Shown piece after piece: positions 41,187 to 49,910 of a stretch of DNA of 64,000 nt. A program made the position numbers and the translations under genes. The stretch lies in contig CACDSY010000001.1 in assembly GCA_902555585.1 (NCBI GenBank), forward strand, positions 1 through 64,000, given 5' to 3'. This stretch comes from an uncultured Pelagibacteraceae bacterium (GTDB lineage Bacteria; Pseudomonadota; Alphaproteobacteria; Pelagibacterales; Pelagibacteraceae). The notes below the pieces were generated by a model. The model saw only the letters and a program-made list of their open reading frames with translations, had not been told where the DNA came from and searched no databases. The number at the start of each line of letters is the position of its first letter. The stretch's first letter is position 1.

Positions 41187-41948
41187 TTAAGTGATACCAG
41201 CGTCTATAATAAAGTTTTGTTTCGTACATCCTGACGATACATCAGATGAAAGATGAACAACTAAACTTGCCACATCATCAGGTTTAAGCTGTCTCTTCAA
41301 GCACTGTTTATCAAGAATAAATTTTTTATACTTTGGAGTTAGCCAATGCTTTATTTGTCTCTCAGTAGCAATTGATCCAGGAGTAACTGAGTTGCATCTA
41401 ATATTATATTTACCAAATTCTCTCGCAAAAGATCTGGTCAGACCAATAACAGCAGACTTTGCTGTCTCGTAAGCAACTTTATCACCCTCACCCAACATCC
41501 ATGAAACTGAACTTAAATTTACGATAGCTCCACCTTTATTTTTAATCATTCCTTTTAAAACTGCTTTAATTGTAAAGAAAAAATGTTTTAAATTCACATC
41601 CATTCTATTATTCCAATATTTTTCATCTACTTGATCTGTGGAGTGTCTGTCGTCATTAGCAGCATTATTTATTAAAATATCGATAGGACCTTTTGATTTA
41701 ATTATTTTTTGAATGATGGTTTGTAATTTTTTAATTTTAATAAGATTACATTCAATAAAATGAGGTACTTTAAGACCTTTTTTTTTAAGATTTTTAATTA
41801 ATTTATTTGAGTCTTTCTTATTAATATCAACAAAATAAACATCACATTCCTGTTCACAAAAATGTTCAACAATTGAAGCTCCAATTCCTGATCCACCTCC
41901 AGTTATAAAAACTTTTTTATTTTTTAAATCAAAATATTTTACTTTCAT
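41187..41948 (-). CDS. SDR family oxidoreductase
   Basis: A 253-residue short-chain dehydrogenase. Coenzyme motif 'GGGSGIGASI' near residue 17, 'DILINNAANDDRH' near 92, and active Ser-Tyr-Lys in 'AIVNLSSVSWMLGEGDKVAYETAKSAVIG' near 145-165. The D-x-N and R-x-x-A-x-E residues resemble galactose/arabinose-type or other sugar dehydrogenases. It is directly next to the sugar ABC ATPase gene, suggesting oxidation of the imported sugar; 'substrate galactose or fucose' is inference only. Confidence 0.85.
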   Translation of the reverse strand: MKVKYFDLKNKKVFITGGGSGIGASIVEHFCEQECDVYFVDINKKDSNKLIKNLKKKGLKVPHFIECNLIKIKKLQTIIQKIIKSKGPIDILINNAANDDRHSTDQVDEKYWNNRMDVNLKHFFFTIKAVLKGMIKNKGGAIVNLSSVSWMLGEGDKVAYETAKSAVIGLTRSFAREFGKYNIRCNSVTPGSIATERQIKHWLTPKYKKFILDKQCLKRQLKPDDVASLVVHLSSDVSSGCTKQNFIIDAGIT

Positions 41949-43043
41949 TTAAATTCTCTCCTCTGTTTTAGCATCAAACAATGAAATTTGAGTCAAATCA
42001 AAGAATAATTTTGTATTTTTTGATAGATCTATTTTTACTGTTGATGGAAACTTAGCTAACACCTCTTGATTTTCAAAATTAAAGGTCATTATCTGTTCAT
42101 GTCCAATATATTCACTTAAATCTGCTCTTAAATTAATCTCAAAATCCTCTTCATTAGATTTTTTAAAAAATATATGTTCTGGTCTTATTCCAAAAAAAAC
42201 CTCTTTATTATCTAAATTATAGTTTTCTTTGAAATCATATCCGTTTATCGGTATTTCAATATTTGATCCATGGGTAACGAATGAAACTTTATTTGAACTC
42301 TCTTTTAGATTGCCTTTTATTAAATTCATTGATGGAGAGCCTATGAAGTCTGCCACAAAAGTATTACTAGGTTTATTGTAAATATTTTCAGGTGTATCAT
42401 TTTGCTGAATTACACCATGATTCATAATTGCAATATTTGTACCTAAACTCATAGCTTCTGTTTGATCGTGCGTGACATAAACTACTGTTGTTTTAAGTTG
42501 CTGATGAAGTTTTTTAATTTCCCTTCTCATCTCAACTCTTAACTTCGCATCTAAATTTGATAAAGGTTCGTCGAATAAAAATATTCTTGGTTCTCTAACT
42601 AGTGCTCTACCTATTGCAACACGCTGTCTTTGTCCGCCTGATAATTGTGATGGCTTTCTCTCTAACAAAGCATCTACTTGTAAAAATTTTGATACTTTTT
42701 CTAATTGCTCTTCTATTTTCTCCTTTGAAACTTTAGCTTGTTTAAGACCAAAGATCATATTTTCACGCACATTCATTGATGGGTACAAAGCATAAGATTG
42801 AAATACCATTGCAATATTTCTGTCTTTTGGCTCTACTTTACTTACATTGTAATCATCAATGTGAACATTTCCCTCATTAATAGTTTCTAATCCTGCAATA
42901 ATATTTAATAGTGTAGATTTTCCACATCCAGAAGGACCTAAAAGAACTAAGAAATTACCTTCATCTATCTCTAAATTAATTTTCCTTAAAACCTCAGTTG
43001 ATCCAAAGTTCTTTGATAATTCTTCAATTTTTAATGTTTTCAT
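41949..43043 (-). CDS. Sugar ABC transporter ATPase (UgpC/MsmK type)
   Basis: A 364-residue ATPase with Walker A 'GPSGCGKST' near residue 37, 'MVFQSYALYPSMNV' Q-loop, 'LSGGQRQRVAIGRALVREP' signature, Walker B 'IFLFDEPLSNLDAKLRVEM' and H-loop 'YVTHDQTEAMSLG'. The C-terminal regulatory domain begins 'ADFIGSPSMNLI' and includes 'FFGIRPEHIFF'. It belongs with the permeases and binding protein upstream in one operon and energises sugar uptake. Compared with the orphan at 4669 it is 15 residues longer but shares the same plan. Confidence 0.92.
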   Translation of the reverse strand: MKTLKIEELSKNFGSTEVLRKINLEIDEGNFLVLLGPSGCGKSTLLNIIAGLETINEGNVHIDDYNVSKVEPKDRNIAMVFQSYALYPSMNVRENMIFGLKQAKVSKEKIEEQLEKVSKFLQVDALLERKPSQLSGGQRQRVAIGRALVREPRIFLFDEPLSNLDAKLRVEMRREIKKLHQQLKTTVVYVTHDQTEAMSLGTNIAIMNHGVIQQNDTPENIYNKPSNTFVADFIGSPSMNLIKGNLKESSNKVSFVTHGSNIEIPINGYDFKENYNLDNKEVFFGIRPEHIFFKKSNEEDFEINLRADLSEYIGHEQIMTFNFENQEVLAKFPSTVKIDLSKNTKLFFDLTQISLFDAKTEERI

Positions 43044-43045
43044 TT

Positions 43046-43948
43046 TTAACCTTTTACTGCTCCTGAAGTTAATCCTCTAATAAAATATTTCCCTGCTAAG
43101 ACATATACTATAAGTGTTGGAATTCCTGCAATAATAGCAGATGCCATATCAACATTATATTCTTTAACACTAGTACTTGATAAAACCATATTGTTTAAAG
43201 CAACTTGTATTGGCGCTGCCTCTCCGAATGAAAATGTTGAGCCAAACAAAAAGTCGTTCCAAATTTGTGTGAATTGCCAAATTATTGTTACTACGATAAT
43301 TGGTGTTGATACTGGAAGTAAAATTTTAAAAAATATTTTAAAAAATCCTGCTCCATCTATTCTAGCAGCTTTTACTAATTCGGAAGGAATAGAAACATAA
43401 AAATTTCTAAAAAATAAAGTTGTAAATGGAATTCCGTAAACTGTATGGACCAAAACAAGTCCAATTACAGAATTCGAAATTCCAAGAACTCCAAGAGTTC
43501 TAGCCATGGGTAATAAGATTGCTTGATAAGGAATAAAACATCCAAATAATAAAAAAAGGAAAACCCATTTGTCTCCTTTAAATCTCCATTTTGTTAAAAC
43601 ATATCCAGCCATCGCACCAATGAAGGTAGAAAAAAATACTGCTGGAACAACCATTTTAATTGAATTCCAAAAATATGGTTTTAAGAAAGTATCACCTGCT
43701 CCATATCCTCTACCTCCCCACGCAACTAACCATGAATCAAAATTTAATCCACTTGGCCATGTTAGTAGTGTACCTTGACGGATTTCTTCCATTGTTTTTA
43801 ATGAAGTAACAACCATCACATATAATGGAAAAATAAAATAAAATGCAAAAACTACTAAAACAAAATACAAAAACCATCTTAGGAACATATTTGTATACTT
43901 AGATTTTTGTTCAAGCTGTTTGTATGAAGCGTGTATTTTATCTTGCAT
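43046..43948 (-). CDS. Sugar ABC transporter permease (MalG type)
   Basis: A 300-residue permease with six helices. 'VYGIPFTTLFFRNFYVSIPSELVKAARIDGAGFFKIFFKILLPVSTPI' contains the EAA loop (EL-x-KAARIDGAG-x9-ILLP) of carbohydrate permeases. An N-terminal 30-residue tail precedes the first helix. It overlaps the MalF-type gene by 11 bases, so they are co-translated. Confidence 0.92.
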   Translation of the reverse strand: MQDKIHASYKQLEQKSKYTNMFLRWFLYFVLVVFAFYFIFPLYVMVVTSLKTMEEIRQGTLLTWPSGLNFDSWLVAWGGRGYGAGDTFLKPYFWNSIKMVVPAVFFSTFIGAMAGYVLTKWRFKGDKWVFLFLLFGCFIPYQAILLPMARTLGVLGISNSVIGLVLVHTVYGIPFTTLFFRNFYVSIPSELVKAARIDGAGFFKIFFKILLPVSTPIIVVTIIWQFTQIWNDFLFGSTFSFGEAAPIQVALNNMVLSSTSVKEYNVDMASAIIAGIPTLIVYVLAGKYFIRGLTSGAVKG

Positions 43949-44813
43949 TTTCTCTCCTAAGTTCAGAGTATAAATAAGGTATAATCACAGCTGCTACTGC
44001 CATAAACATCATCATCGCACTTGCTGCTGACAAACCAACTTGACTTTTGTGGAATGCAGTTTGTGTCATATATAATGCAGGCATAGTTGTAGATATGCCT
44101 GGACCACCCTGGGTTAACGCAACTATAAGATCATAACTTTTAATTGAAATATGAACCAAAATTACAAAACTTGTAAAAAAAACTGGTCTCATCATTGGAA
44201 GTAGAATTTTCCAATAAACTGTAAATAAATTTGCACCATCTATTTTAGCTGCTTTAACTATTTCATCTTCAACTGATCTCAATCCAGCTAGGAATAATGC
44301 CATTACAAATCCAGCAGATTGCCAGACACCTGCAATGACTATGGTGTAGATGGCCATTTCTCGATTGACCAACCAATCGAATGTAAAGTTTTCAAATCCC
44401 CAATCGATAAACATTTTTTGGATACCAAGGGTTGGGTTTAAAATCCATTTCCATGCTGTTCCAGTGACTATGAAAGACAAAGCCATGGGATATAAGTAAA
44501 TAGTTCTAAGGACACCTTCTGCCCTAATTTTTTGATCTAGAAATATTGCAAGAATAATTCCAATCACAACACAAAAAATTAAGAATAAAGCTGTGAAAAT
44601 AAGAAGATTATCAACTGCAATAAGCCATTTTCTAGAACCCCAAAGTTTAACATATTGACCTACTCCCCAAAGTTCATACTTGGGCAAGATTTTAGAATTT
44701 GTAAAAGATATATATAAGGTCCAAAGCACAAAACCATAGACAAACCAGCCAATTAATCCAACAGCTGGAGCCATTACGATTTTTGGTAGGTTTTTTTCTA
44801 ACCACTTGAGCAT
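43938..44813 (-). CDS. Sugar ABC transporter permease (MalF type)
   Basis: A 291-residue permease with six helices. The EAA loop is 'RSVEDEIVKAAKIDGANLFTVYWKILLPMMRPVF' near residue 180. The N-terminus is short and hydrophobic, unlike E. coli MalF, which has extra segments. It is separated from the binding protein gene by a rho-independent terminator and 70 bases, and overlaps the MalG-type gene. Confidence 0.92.
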   Translation of the reverse strand: MLKWLEKNLPKIVMAPAVGLIGWFVYGFVLWTLYISFTNSKILPKYELWGVGQYVKLWGSRKWLIAVDNLLIFTALFLIFCVVIGIILAIFLDQKIRAEGVLRTIYLYPMALSFIVTGTAWKWILNPTLGIQKMFIDWGFENFTFDWLVNREMAIYTIVIAGVWQSAGFVMALFLAGLRSVEDEIVKAAKIDGANLFTVYWKILLPMMRPVFFTSFVILVHISIKSYDLIVALTQGGPGISTTMPALYMTQTAFHKSQVGLSAASAMMMFMAVAAVIIPYLYSELRRENAR

Positions 44814-44837
44814 TATAAATATTTTCTAATTTTGATT

Positions 44838-44878
44838 AAAAAAAAAGGCCACCTAAACTTTAGGTGGCCTTAATTTTT
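44838..44878 (-). terminator. Strong terminator between sugar-binding protein and permease genes
   Basis: The inverted repeat AAGGCCACCTAAA / TTTAGGTGGCCTT gives an 11-12 bp GC-rich stem with a minimal loop. On the minus strand it is followed by a run of T (nine A on the plus strand at 44838-44846). It begins 13 bases after the stop of the binding protein gene, and should stop most transcripts there, leaving membrane components at lower level. Confidence 0.9.
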
Positions 44879-44883
44879 GTATT

Positions 44884-46140
44884 TTACATGTTATCTAAAA
44901 CTGAATCAGCCAAAGCGTTTGCTGCATCAACAGAGGACATGTCAGAATTAAAGTGTTCTGTAATCACATCTTGTAAAGCAGCCTTCATCGTATTACCTTG
45001 AGCCATTCCATGAGCAAAACTAGGAACTAATCCACCACCTGCACCTGCAGTTTTGATGTCAGAATTCGAAGTTTTTGCACATTTATCAAATTCGTCCATA
45101 GAAACGTCTAAACGTGCTGGAATTGATCCTTTATATAGGTTGAAAACTTTTTGGAAATTTTTACCCATCATTAATTTAGCTAATAACTTTTGACCTTCTT
45201 GTTTATCAGGATCACTTGTTTTATAAAATATAAAGCTATCAACGTTGTACAAGTAACCATTATTTGAAGGTGTTGGAGAACAATAGTAATCAACTCCTGG
45301 AACTTTTCCAGCAGCTGTAAATTCACCTTTTGCCCAGTCACCCATAATTTGGAAACCAGCTTTTCCCTCAATAACCATTCCAGTAGCAACGTTCCAGTCT
45401 CTTCCTGGGCTACCTTCGTCAGTAAAACCTTGAAGTTTTCTCATTTGATCAAAAACTTTTACTGTCGTCTCACTTCTTAGACATGTTTCTTTAAGATCTA
45501 CATAGCAATTTTTGTAATAGTTATTTCCACCAATACCCATAGCGACTGCTTCAAAGACTGTTGCATCTTGCCAAGCTTGGCCACCATGTGCGAAAGGAAT
45601 TATTCCTGCAGCTTGAAGTTTCTCTGCTGCTGCATTTACCTCATCCCAAGTTGTTGGAACTGAAATTCCATTAGCATCAAATACTGCTTTGTTAGCCCAC
45701 ATCCAATCAATTCTATGAATGTTTACTGGTGCAGCACAGTATGGACCACTATTGTTTTGACATTTGTGAACTGCAGCAATCATTGGATCTAAAAGTCCAT
45801 CCCAGCCTTCTGATTGAGCTATAGGATCAATGTTGTATGGAGCTACTACTCCCTCTTGATCATATTCTTGGATTGTTGGACCTTTAATTTGAGAAGCTGA
45901 AGGAGGATCTCCTGCAACTATTCTTGCTTTAAGTGCAACGTTAGCAGCGTCTCCACCACCACCAGTTACAGGCATGTCTAACCATTCACCACCGTTTGCA
46001 GCGAAATCATCTTTTAATACTTTAAGTGCGGCTGCTTCACCTCCTGATGTCCACCAGTGCAAAACCTCAATTTTTGGTCCTGCAAAAGAAGATGTGGAAG
46101 TGAATGCAAAAGCGATTAAAGCTATTAACATTTTTTTCAT
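44884..46140 (-). CDS. Sugar ABC transporter substrate-binding protein (family 1)
   Basis: A 418-residue secreted protein. The signal peptide ends near residue 21 ('FTSTSSFAGPK'). It begins 'IEVLHWWTSGGEAAALKVLKDDF', the start typical of glucose/mannose-type binding proteins, and contains 'NIHRIDWMWANKAVFDANGISVPTTWDE' near residue 130 and 'GDWAKGEF' near 270. Aromatic Trp and the Arg-Asp pair suggest a mono- or small oligosaccharide ligand. It is the first gene of the sugar operon running to the Gfo/Idh gene. A 14-bp palindrome lies in its leader. Confidence 0.9.
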   Translation of the reverse strand: MKKMLIALIAFAFTSTSSFAGPKIEVLHWWTSGGEAAALKVLKDDFAANGGEWLDMPVTGGGGDAANVALKARIVAGDPPSASQIKGPTIQEYDQEGVVAPYNIDPIAQSEGWDGLLDPMIAAVHKCQNNSGPYCAAPVNIHRIDWMWANKAVFDANGISVPTTWDEVNAAAEKLQAAGIIPFAHGGQAWQDATVFEAVAMGIGGNNYYKNCYVDLKETCLRSETTVKVFDQMRKLQGFTDEGSPGRDWNVATGMVIEGKAGFQIMGDWAKGEFTAAGKVPGVDYYCSPTPSNNGYLYNVDSFIFYKTSDPDKQEGQKLLAKLMMGKNFQKVFNLYKGSIPARLDVSMDEFDKCAKTSNSDIKTAGAGGGLVPSFAHGMAQGNTMKAALQDVITEHFNSDMSSVDAANALADSVLDNM

Positions 46141-46162
46141 ATTTTCCCTCTTATTTGTTAAA

Positions 46163-46176
46163 TTAAGTTAACTTAA
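46163..46176. promoter_or_regulatory. Perfect 14-bp palindrome in the sugar-binding-protein leader
   Basis: TTAAGTTAACTTAA is its own reverse complement and lies 22 bases upstream of the ATG, just before the 'GAGGGAAAAT' ribosome-binding site. The core octamer TAACTTAA also stands upstream of proX and tctC. It could be an operator for a dimeric regulator, but no regulator is encoded nearby, and palindromes are not rare in such AT-rich DNA. Confidence 0.35.
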
Positions 46177-46249
46177 AAAAAACAATTATAGATTGATTTA
46201 TTAAAAGACTACAAGAAAAAAAAATACAACTATTAATTGATTTGTAATA

Positions 46250-47152
46250 TTAATAGATTGATTTTCTTCCTAATCTTGCTGCACCTCTGACGCCACTAGC
46301 ATCTCCGTACTTTGGTTTAAGAAACACACCTTCATACTCTCTGCCAGTTACAAATTTTCTTACGATAGTTTCGATTTCACTTAAAAAATCAATTTCATTT
46401 GAAACACCCCCACCAAAAACAAAACAATCAGGATCAAGAATATTAATTATATTCGCTAAGGACATTGCTAAATTTACTTTAAAATTATCTATTAAATCTT
46501 CAGCATCTAAATCATGCTTTCTATATAAATCAAAAATTTCATTTGTCTTTAAATTCTTTTTGAATTTTTTATTGAATTTTTTTGCTAAACTTAAACCTGA
46601 CATAAAACTCTCAATCTCACCCTCTCTTAAATTGGTGGACTCGAAGTTTTCTTTTTTTGCAATTAAATGAGTAATTTGATTATGTCCCCACTCTCCCGCT
46701 ACTCCATTGGGTCCACTAACTATTTTTTTATCTATTACCAAACCGCCACCAACACCTGAACCAATTATTATTCCATAAACAATTTTATAATGTTTTCCCG
46801 CACCATCTAATGCTTCTGATAAAGCAAAACAATTTGCATCATTTTCGCAAAATACCTCTTTACCCAATTCTTTTCTTAAATCATTTTGAAATGGTTTTTT
46901 TTCCAACCAATAACAATTTGGCGCATTTTTAACTAATCCAGTTTGAGGTGAATGTATGCCAGGATGACATACACCAATTGGTAATGATTTATTTAATTCT
47001 TTCTCTAATTTTTTGTTTATATCTTTAATCGTTTTAACAATATGGAAATAATCTTTTGGACAATCTGTTCTTTCACGATTACTTTCATTACCTTTTTCAT
47101 CTAAAATTACACTTTCTATTTTTGTAGCACCTACATCAATTCCTATTTGCAT
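46250..47152 (-). CDS. ROK family sugar kinase
   Basis: A 300-residue kinase. The N-terminal phosphate motif 'GIDVGATKIESVILDEKG' at residues 3-20, the ROK signature 'GIIIGSGVGGGLVIDKKIVSGPNGVAGEWGHNQI' near 128-160, and 'VFGGGVSNEIDFL' near residue 254. The ROK zinc-binding motif (usually CxCGxxGCxE) is missing: in this position the sequence has 'LIAKKENFESTNLREGEIESFMSG', with no cysteines. Such Cys-less ROK kinases exist among glucokinases and fructokinases. It is 2 bases after the SDR and probably phosphorylates a hexose, possibly glucose. Confidence 0.85.
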   Translation of the reverse strand: MQIGIDVGATKIESVILDEKGNESNRERTDCPKDYFHIVKTIKDINKKLEKELNKSLPIGVCHPGIHSPQTGLVKNAPNCYWLEKKPFQNDLRKELGKEVFCENDANCFALSEALDGAGKHYKIVYGIIIGSGVGGGLVIDKKIVSGPNGVAGEWGHNQITHLIAKKENFESTNLREGEIESFMSGLSLAKKFNKKFKKNLKTNEIFDLYRKHDLDAEDLIDNFKVNLAMSLANIINILDPDCFVFGGGVSNEIDFLSEIETIVRKFVTGREYEGVFLKPKYGDASGVRGAARLGRKSIY

Positions 47153-47154
47153 AA

Positions 47155-47904
47155 CTAATAAGTTGCTCTTCCACCACTTAAATCAAAAACCGCAGCTGTT
47201 GAAAAAGAATTTTCTTCACTAGATAACCAAGTTACTAGAGATGCTAATTCATCTACTTTGGCAAATTTATTTCTAGGAATTTTAGATAACATATATTTTA
47301 TATGTTCCTCAGTCATTTGATCAAATATTCTTGTTTTTGCAGCGGCAGGAGTTACACAATTAACAGCTATATTTTTTAATGCTAACTCTTTTCCGAGCGA
47401 TTTAGTTAATCCTATTACCCCAGCTTTAGATGTGCTATATGCACTGGCATTAGGATTGCCCTCTTTTCCAGCAATAGATGCAATATTAACAATTCTTCCA
47501 TAATTATTTTTGATCATGTAAGATGTTACGGCTTTACAACAATAAAATACTGCATTTAAATTTAGATCTATAACTTTTTTCCACTCATCAAGAGGATAAT
47601 CAACTACCGTGGTATTTTTACCTGCAACACCTGCATTATTAATGAAAATATCAATTTTTTTGTGTGTTTTTTCAACATCAGCTAAATTTTTCTCTATACT
47701 TTCATAATTTCCAACATCTACAATTTGGTATGAAACCTTATCTGAATTAATTTTTTTTATTGCCGTTTTAATTGCCTCTTCATCTATATCCCAAACTACA
47801 ACGCTTGCTCCAGAAGCAATAAATCTCTCAGTAATAGCTAATCCAAAACCTTGTGCGCCTCCTGTAACTATTGCAACTCTATTTTTTAAATCAAAATTAA
47901 TCAT
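47155..47904 (-). CDS. SDR family oxidoreductase
   Basis: A 249-residue short-chain dehydrogenase. 'GGAQGFGLAITERF' near residue 14 is the coenzyme motif, 'DIFINNAGVAGKNT' near 85, and catalytic Ser, Tyr and Lys are in 'RIVNIASIAGKEGNPNASAYSTSKAGVIGL' near 138-160. The 'PAAAKTRIFDQM' C-terminal loop and 'SSEENSFSTAAVFDLSGGRATY' end fit sugar dehydrogenases. It is one base downstream of tctA, thus part of the same operon. Confidence 0.87.
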   Translation of the reverse strand: MINFDLKNRVAIVTGGAQGFGLAITERFIASGASVVVWDIDEEAIKTAIKKINSDKVSYQIVDVGNYESIEKNLADVEKTHKKIDIFINNAGVAGKNTTVVDYPLDEWKKVIDLNLNAVFYCCKAVTSYMIKNNYGRIVNIASIAGKEGNPNASAYSTSKAGVIGLTKSLGKELALKNIAVNCVTPAAAKTRIFDQMTEEHIKYMLSKIPRNKFAKVDELASLVTWLSSEENSFSTAAVFDLSGGRATY

Positions 47905-47905
47905 A

Positions 47906-49378
47906 TTATTTTTTTTGTTTTTTTGACCTTAATAAAGGAAAAGCCAATGCAATAAAAGATAAAATAAAAAAGGTTAATGCTATAGGTCTTGTTAAAAACA
48001 TCAGCCAATTTCCATCAAAAATCACTAAAGATTGTCTTAAGGTTCCTTCTACTAATTCTCCTAAAATTAATCCTATAATTACTGGAACAACTGAAAAACC
48101 AAATCTTCTCATAAAAAATCCAAGTACACCAAAGAATAACATTATCCAGACATCAATTATTGACTGACTTAAAGAATAAGTTCCACATACAGATACGGCA
48201 AAAATCATAGGCCATAAAATTTTGTTAGGTACAAGTGTTATTCTTGCAAATAATTTTGCACCAAAAAATCCAAATATAAAAAATAAAACATTTGCAATTA
48301 ACATTGCTCCAAAAATTCCATATAAAAAGTCTGGCTGTTCTCTAAATAAATCTGGACCTGGTCTGACACCATGAATAATTAAACCAGTTAATATTACCGC
48401 TGTTGTAGCACTCCCAGGAATTCCAAGGGCTAAAGTTGGAACCATTGCGCCGCCAGTTGCAGCATTATTGGCAGCCTCTGCTCCAGCAATTCCTTCTATT
48501 GATCCTTTGCCGAATTCCTCTGGTTCTTTAGAAAATCTTTTTGCCTCTGAGTACCCAATTAAAGATGCAACAGTTCCTCCCTCTGCTGGCAAAACACCAA
48601 TGAAAGATCCTATGCCGCTTGATCTTAGAATTGTTTTCCAAGTTTTCTTATAATCATCTATAGATGGGAGTTTTACTGCTTTTAATGCAACTCTTTTGAA
48701 CACTTGATCAAGAAGTGTTGACTGAGTTAACATTTCGCTTATAGCAAATAATCCTACTACTACTGGGATAAATCCAATACCAACCGAAAGTTCATTAATT
48801 CCATAAGTAAATCTATCAATTGAAGTCATAAAATCTTTTCCAATAGTAGAAATTAAAATTCCAAATGCACCAGCTATCAAATTTTTAATTGGACTTCCTT
48901 CACCAATTGATGCGAGCATAGTTAAACCAAAAATTGCTAATGCAAAATATTCTGGTTGGCCAAATTCATAGGCAAGTTTAGCTAATACAGGTGCAAAAAA
49001 TACCAAAACTATCACGCTAAATATTCCACCCACTGTACTTGAAACTGTTGCCATACCTAAAGCTCTTCCTGCTTCTCCCTTTTGAGCTAAAGGATAACCA
49101 TCTAGACAAGTGGCTGCTGCTGCTGGAGTTCCAGGAGTATTTATTAAAACTGCAGTGATTGCACCACCATATGTTCCGGCGCAATAAATTGATGTTAAAA
49201 GAACTATTGCTGAAAGAGGGTCCAAAGTCATAGTAAAAGGTAAAATCAATGCTCCACCAGTTGTAGGACCTAACCCTGGTAAAACACCTAAAATTAGTCC
49301 AAATAAAGTTCCAAAAAGTAAAACGATTAATAACTTGGAACTAAATAAAGGCGCCATCATTAATAAAAGATTATCCAT
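47906..49378 (-). CDS. tctA: Tripartite tricarboxylate transporter large permease (TctA)
   Basis: A 490-residue protein with about eleven hydrophobic segments. Hallmarks are 'ILGVLPGLGPTTGGALILPFTM' near residue 27, 'STYCAGTYGGAITAVLINTPGTPAAAATCLDGYPLA' near 65-98, and 'AEAANNAATGGAMVPTLALGIPGSATTAVILTG' near 300. It forms the membrane channel for a carboxylate, with TctB and TctC. It begins one base after tctB stops. Confidence 0.93.
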   Translation of the reverse strand: MDNLLLMMAPLFSSKLLIVLLFGTLFGLILGVLPGLGPTTGGALILPFTMTLDPLSAIVLLTSIYCAGTYGGAITAVLINTPGTPAAAATCLDGYPLAQKGEAGRALGMATVSSTVGGIFSVIVLVFFAPVLAKLAYEFGQPEYFALAIFGLTMLASIGEGSPIKNLIAGAFGILISTIGKDFMTSIDRFTYGINELSVGIGFIPVVVGLFAISEMLTQSTLLDQVFKRVALKAVKLPSIDDYKKTWKTILRSSGIGSFIGVLPAEGGTVASLIGYSEAKRFSKEPEEFGKGSIEGIAGAEAANNAATGGAMVPTLALGIPGSATTAVILTGLIIHGVRPGPDLFREQPDFLYGIFGAMLIANVLFFIFGFFGAKLFARITLVPNKILWPMIFAVSVCGTYSLSQSIIDVWIMLFFGVLGFFMRRFGFSVVPVIIGLILGELVEGTLRQSLVIFDGNWLMFLTRPIALTFFILSFIALAFPLLRSKKQKK

Positions 49379-49379
49379 A

Positions 49380-49886
49380 CTAGTAATAATAAAGGTTTGT
49401 AATTATTCCTGGAGGAAATCTAAGACCCAGTATCATTTCGAAAAATATAAAAACTACTAGTGGAAATATAATTCCAACTAATACTAAATAAAAAACTCTT
49501 TTTTCACCCCAATTGTAAGAGACAAATATTGAAAGAACTGAAATAGCTAAGAAAAAATCTAATGTTTTAGAGATTATAACAAATAAAATAAAACTTAAGA
49601 TTGTTAAAAAAAATGGTTTTGGAAGTTTTTTTTCTTTTTTCCAGGGATTTTTGAATGATAGATAATAAATAATTGTTGTTAAAAACATTATCAATACTAA
49701 CAATCCTTTTGGGAACGTTGCAGGCTGAATACCTCTGTTTAAGATTGGTGGAACCTTATCAAAAGTAAAAGTTGAAATTAATAATATTGTAGAAAAAAAA
49801 ATTATTACAAAAAATACTTTAAACTCATCTTTAAAAAAAAAGGGCAAACTTTTGTTTGCCCTTTTTTTATCGTGTACATTATTCAT
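49380..49886 (-). CDS. tctB: Tripartite tricarboxylate transporter small permease (TctB)
   Basis: A 168-residue protein with four hydrophobic helices ('VFFVIIFFSTILLISTF', 'FPKGLLVLIMFLTTIIYYL', 'FFLTILSFILFVIISKTLDFFLAISVL', 'FPLVVFIFFEMILGL'), the usual TctB plan. A perfect rho-independent hairpin overlaps codons 6-18, so the first 18 residues (lysine- and asparagine-rich) are encoded by terminator sequence. There is no in-frame ATG downstream until residue 67, so the ATG at 49886 seems to be the real start. It is the second gene of tctCBA. Confidence 0.85.
   Translation of the reverse strand: MNNVHDKKRANKSLPFFFKDEFKVFFVIIFFSTILLISTFTFDKVPPILNRGIQPATFPKGLLVLIMFLTTIIYYLSFKNPWKKEKKLPKPFFLTILSFILFVIISKTLDFFLAISVLSIFVSYNWGEKRVFYLVLVGIIFPLVVFIFFEMILGLRFPPGIITNLYYY
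49833..49868 (-). terminator. Rho-independent terminator overlapping the start of tctB
   Basis: GGGCAAAC / GTTTGCCC forms a perfect 8-bp stem with a 4-base loop, flanked by nine A and seven T, so it is a terminator on either strand. It lies between tctC (stop at 49911) and the bulk of tctB, within codons 6-18 of tctB. It would allow strong tctC transcription and weak tctB-tctA transcription. Confidence 0.88.
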
Positions 49887-49910
49887 AAAAAAAAATGTAC
49901 TTTCTTATGA

